This document shows positions 5,841 to 6,284 of a DNA stretch of 6,284 nucleotides, piece by piece. The DNA is from Burkholderiales bacterium (GTDB lineage Bacteria; Pseudomonadota; Gammaproteobacteria; Burkholderiales; Burkholderiaceae), in NCBI GenBank assembly GCA_947372535.1, contig CANBUA010000271.1, positions 1-6,284 of the forward strand. The letters are read 5' to 3'. How positions within the stretch are numbered: position 1 is the first letter of the stretch; each line of letters begins with the position of its first letter. The translations under genes were made by a program, and so were the position numbers. Under the pieces are notes generated by a model, which was given only the letters and a program-made list of their open reading frames with translations, had not been told where the DNA came from and did no database searches.

Positions 5841-6284
5841 ATGCGCGTTGTCCTGCTGTCCTCCCTGCCGCCCGAACAAACCACCATCGCCGATTTCGCC
5901 CAGCGCTGGCGCCAGGCCGCCAACCAGGCCGGCATCGATGTGCTGACGCCCCTGCAGAACCAGCGCCCCTTGAGCACGCTGGCCGAGGCCGAGCGCTGGG
6001 TGGCCGAGCGGGACTGGACCAAGGTCGATGTCGTGCACGCCCAACTGGGCCGTGGCCGTCGCAGCGAGTTCCTGGCCCTGTGCGCCCTGGCCCGCCTGAA
6101 GAACCGCCCCGCTTTGTCGGCCACCGTGCATGACCCGGATCGCCTGATCTGGGGCCCCATCCACCGGGGTTGGTCAGCCATTGAGCGTGCGCCCGGCTTT
6201 TTACAAGGCCTGCTCACGGCCTTGAGCGAGCCGCACAGCTGGTGGGTCGAGCGCCGCCTGGCTCGGTGCATGGAAGGCCTGGTC
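5841..6284 (+). CDS. Probable glycosyltransferase (GT-B, family 4-like), N-terminal part, runs off the window
   Basis: An ORF opens at ATG 5841, three bases after the ung stop, and stays open for 148 codons to the window end. It begins MRVVLLSSLPPE, a short hydrophobic strand at the very N terminus as in Rossmann-like GT-B domains. It then has KVDVVHAQLGRG (61-72), SEFLALCALARL (75-86) and LSATVHDPDRLIW (92-104). A 'DVVHA' strand followed by an 'xxTVHD' strand is the common layout of the acceptor-side domain of family 4 glycosyltransferases. The sugar-nucleotide-binding C-terminal half is not in the window, so donor, acceptor and activity are unknown. There is no signal peptide or membrane segment and no clear Shine-Dalgarno, so it may depend on translation of ung. 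Codon use resembles the neighbouring genes. Antisense ORFs over this stretch look like shadows. Confidence 0.6.
   Translation, partial: MRVVLLSSLPPEQTTIADFAQRWRQAANQAGIDVLTPLQNQRPLSTLAEAERWVAERDWTKVDVVHAQLGRGRRSEFLALCALARLKNRPALSATVHDPDRLIWGPIHRGWSAIERAPGFLQGLLTALSEPHSWWVERRLARCMEGLV

Noticed and set aside
5726..6271. Minus-strand ORF of about 181 codons at the window end, as a gene convergent with ung
   Set aside because: It overlaps the ung 3' end including codons of conserved motifs, and the plus-strand frame here has GT-B-like strands and native codon use. It is treated as a shadow.
1..6284. tRNA or rRNA genes, insertion sequences, CRISPR arrays, phage or attachment sites
   Set aside because: I looked for them and found no repeat array, transposase motif, inverted-repeat ends or RNA gene. 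The window is densely packed with housekeeping genes.

Overview
The window is a high-GC stretch in which every gene lies on the plus strand. Codon third positions are strongly G or C. The gene order (gph, trpE, trpG, trpD, trpC, ung) and the protein sequences fit a betaproteobacterium of the order Burkholderiales, probably Comamonadaceae or a near relative. This placement is inferred from composition and gene order; no search was run.

Layout: positions 1-129 hold the last 42 codons of a protein that looks like ThpR (RNA 2',3'-cyclic phosphodiesterase, LigT family). Gph, a phosphoglycolate phosphatase of the HAD family, follows at 158-880. Next is a 220-base interval without an annotated-size gene. 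It appears to be a tryptophan-responsive leader: an extended -10 promoter element, a 31-codon leader-peptide ORF with a Trp-Pro-Trp stretch, and RNA segments able to pair with the trpE ribosome-binding site. Then come trpE (1101-2579), trpG (2610-3194), trpD (3212-4255) and trpC (4291-5094) with 21-35 base gaps (30, 17 and 35 bases), each apparently intact. ung (uracil-DNA glycosylase, 5094-5837) shares one base with the trpC stop codon. Three bases after ung starts an ORF that runs off the window end (5841-6284) and resembles the N-terminal half of a GT-B-type glycosyltransferase.

How the genes work together: TrpE and TrpG form anthranilate synthase, which turns chorismate and glutamine into anthranilate. 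TrpD adds the phosphoribosyl group. TrpC closes the indole ring to indole-3-glycerol phosphate. The remaining genes, trpF, trpB and trpA, are absent here and are expected elsewhere, as in other Burkholderiales with a split trp pathway. gph and ung are housekeeping repair or salvage genes sharing the transcription unit, with no direct role in tryptophan synthesis.

The protein-coding content is ordinary. The part most worth a second look is the gph-trpE interval (881-1100), where a possibly leaderless trpL-like ORF and competing RNA pairings suggest attenuation without an intrinsic terminator.
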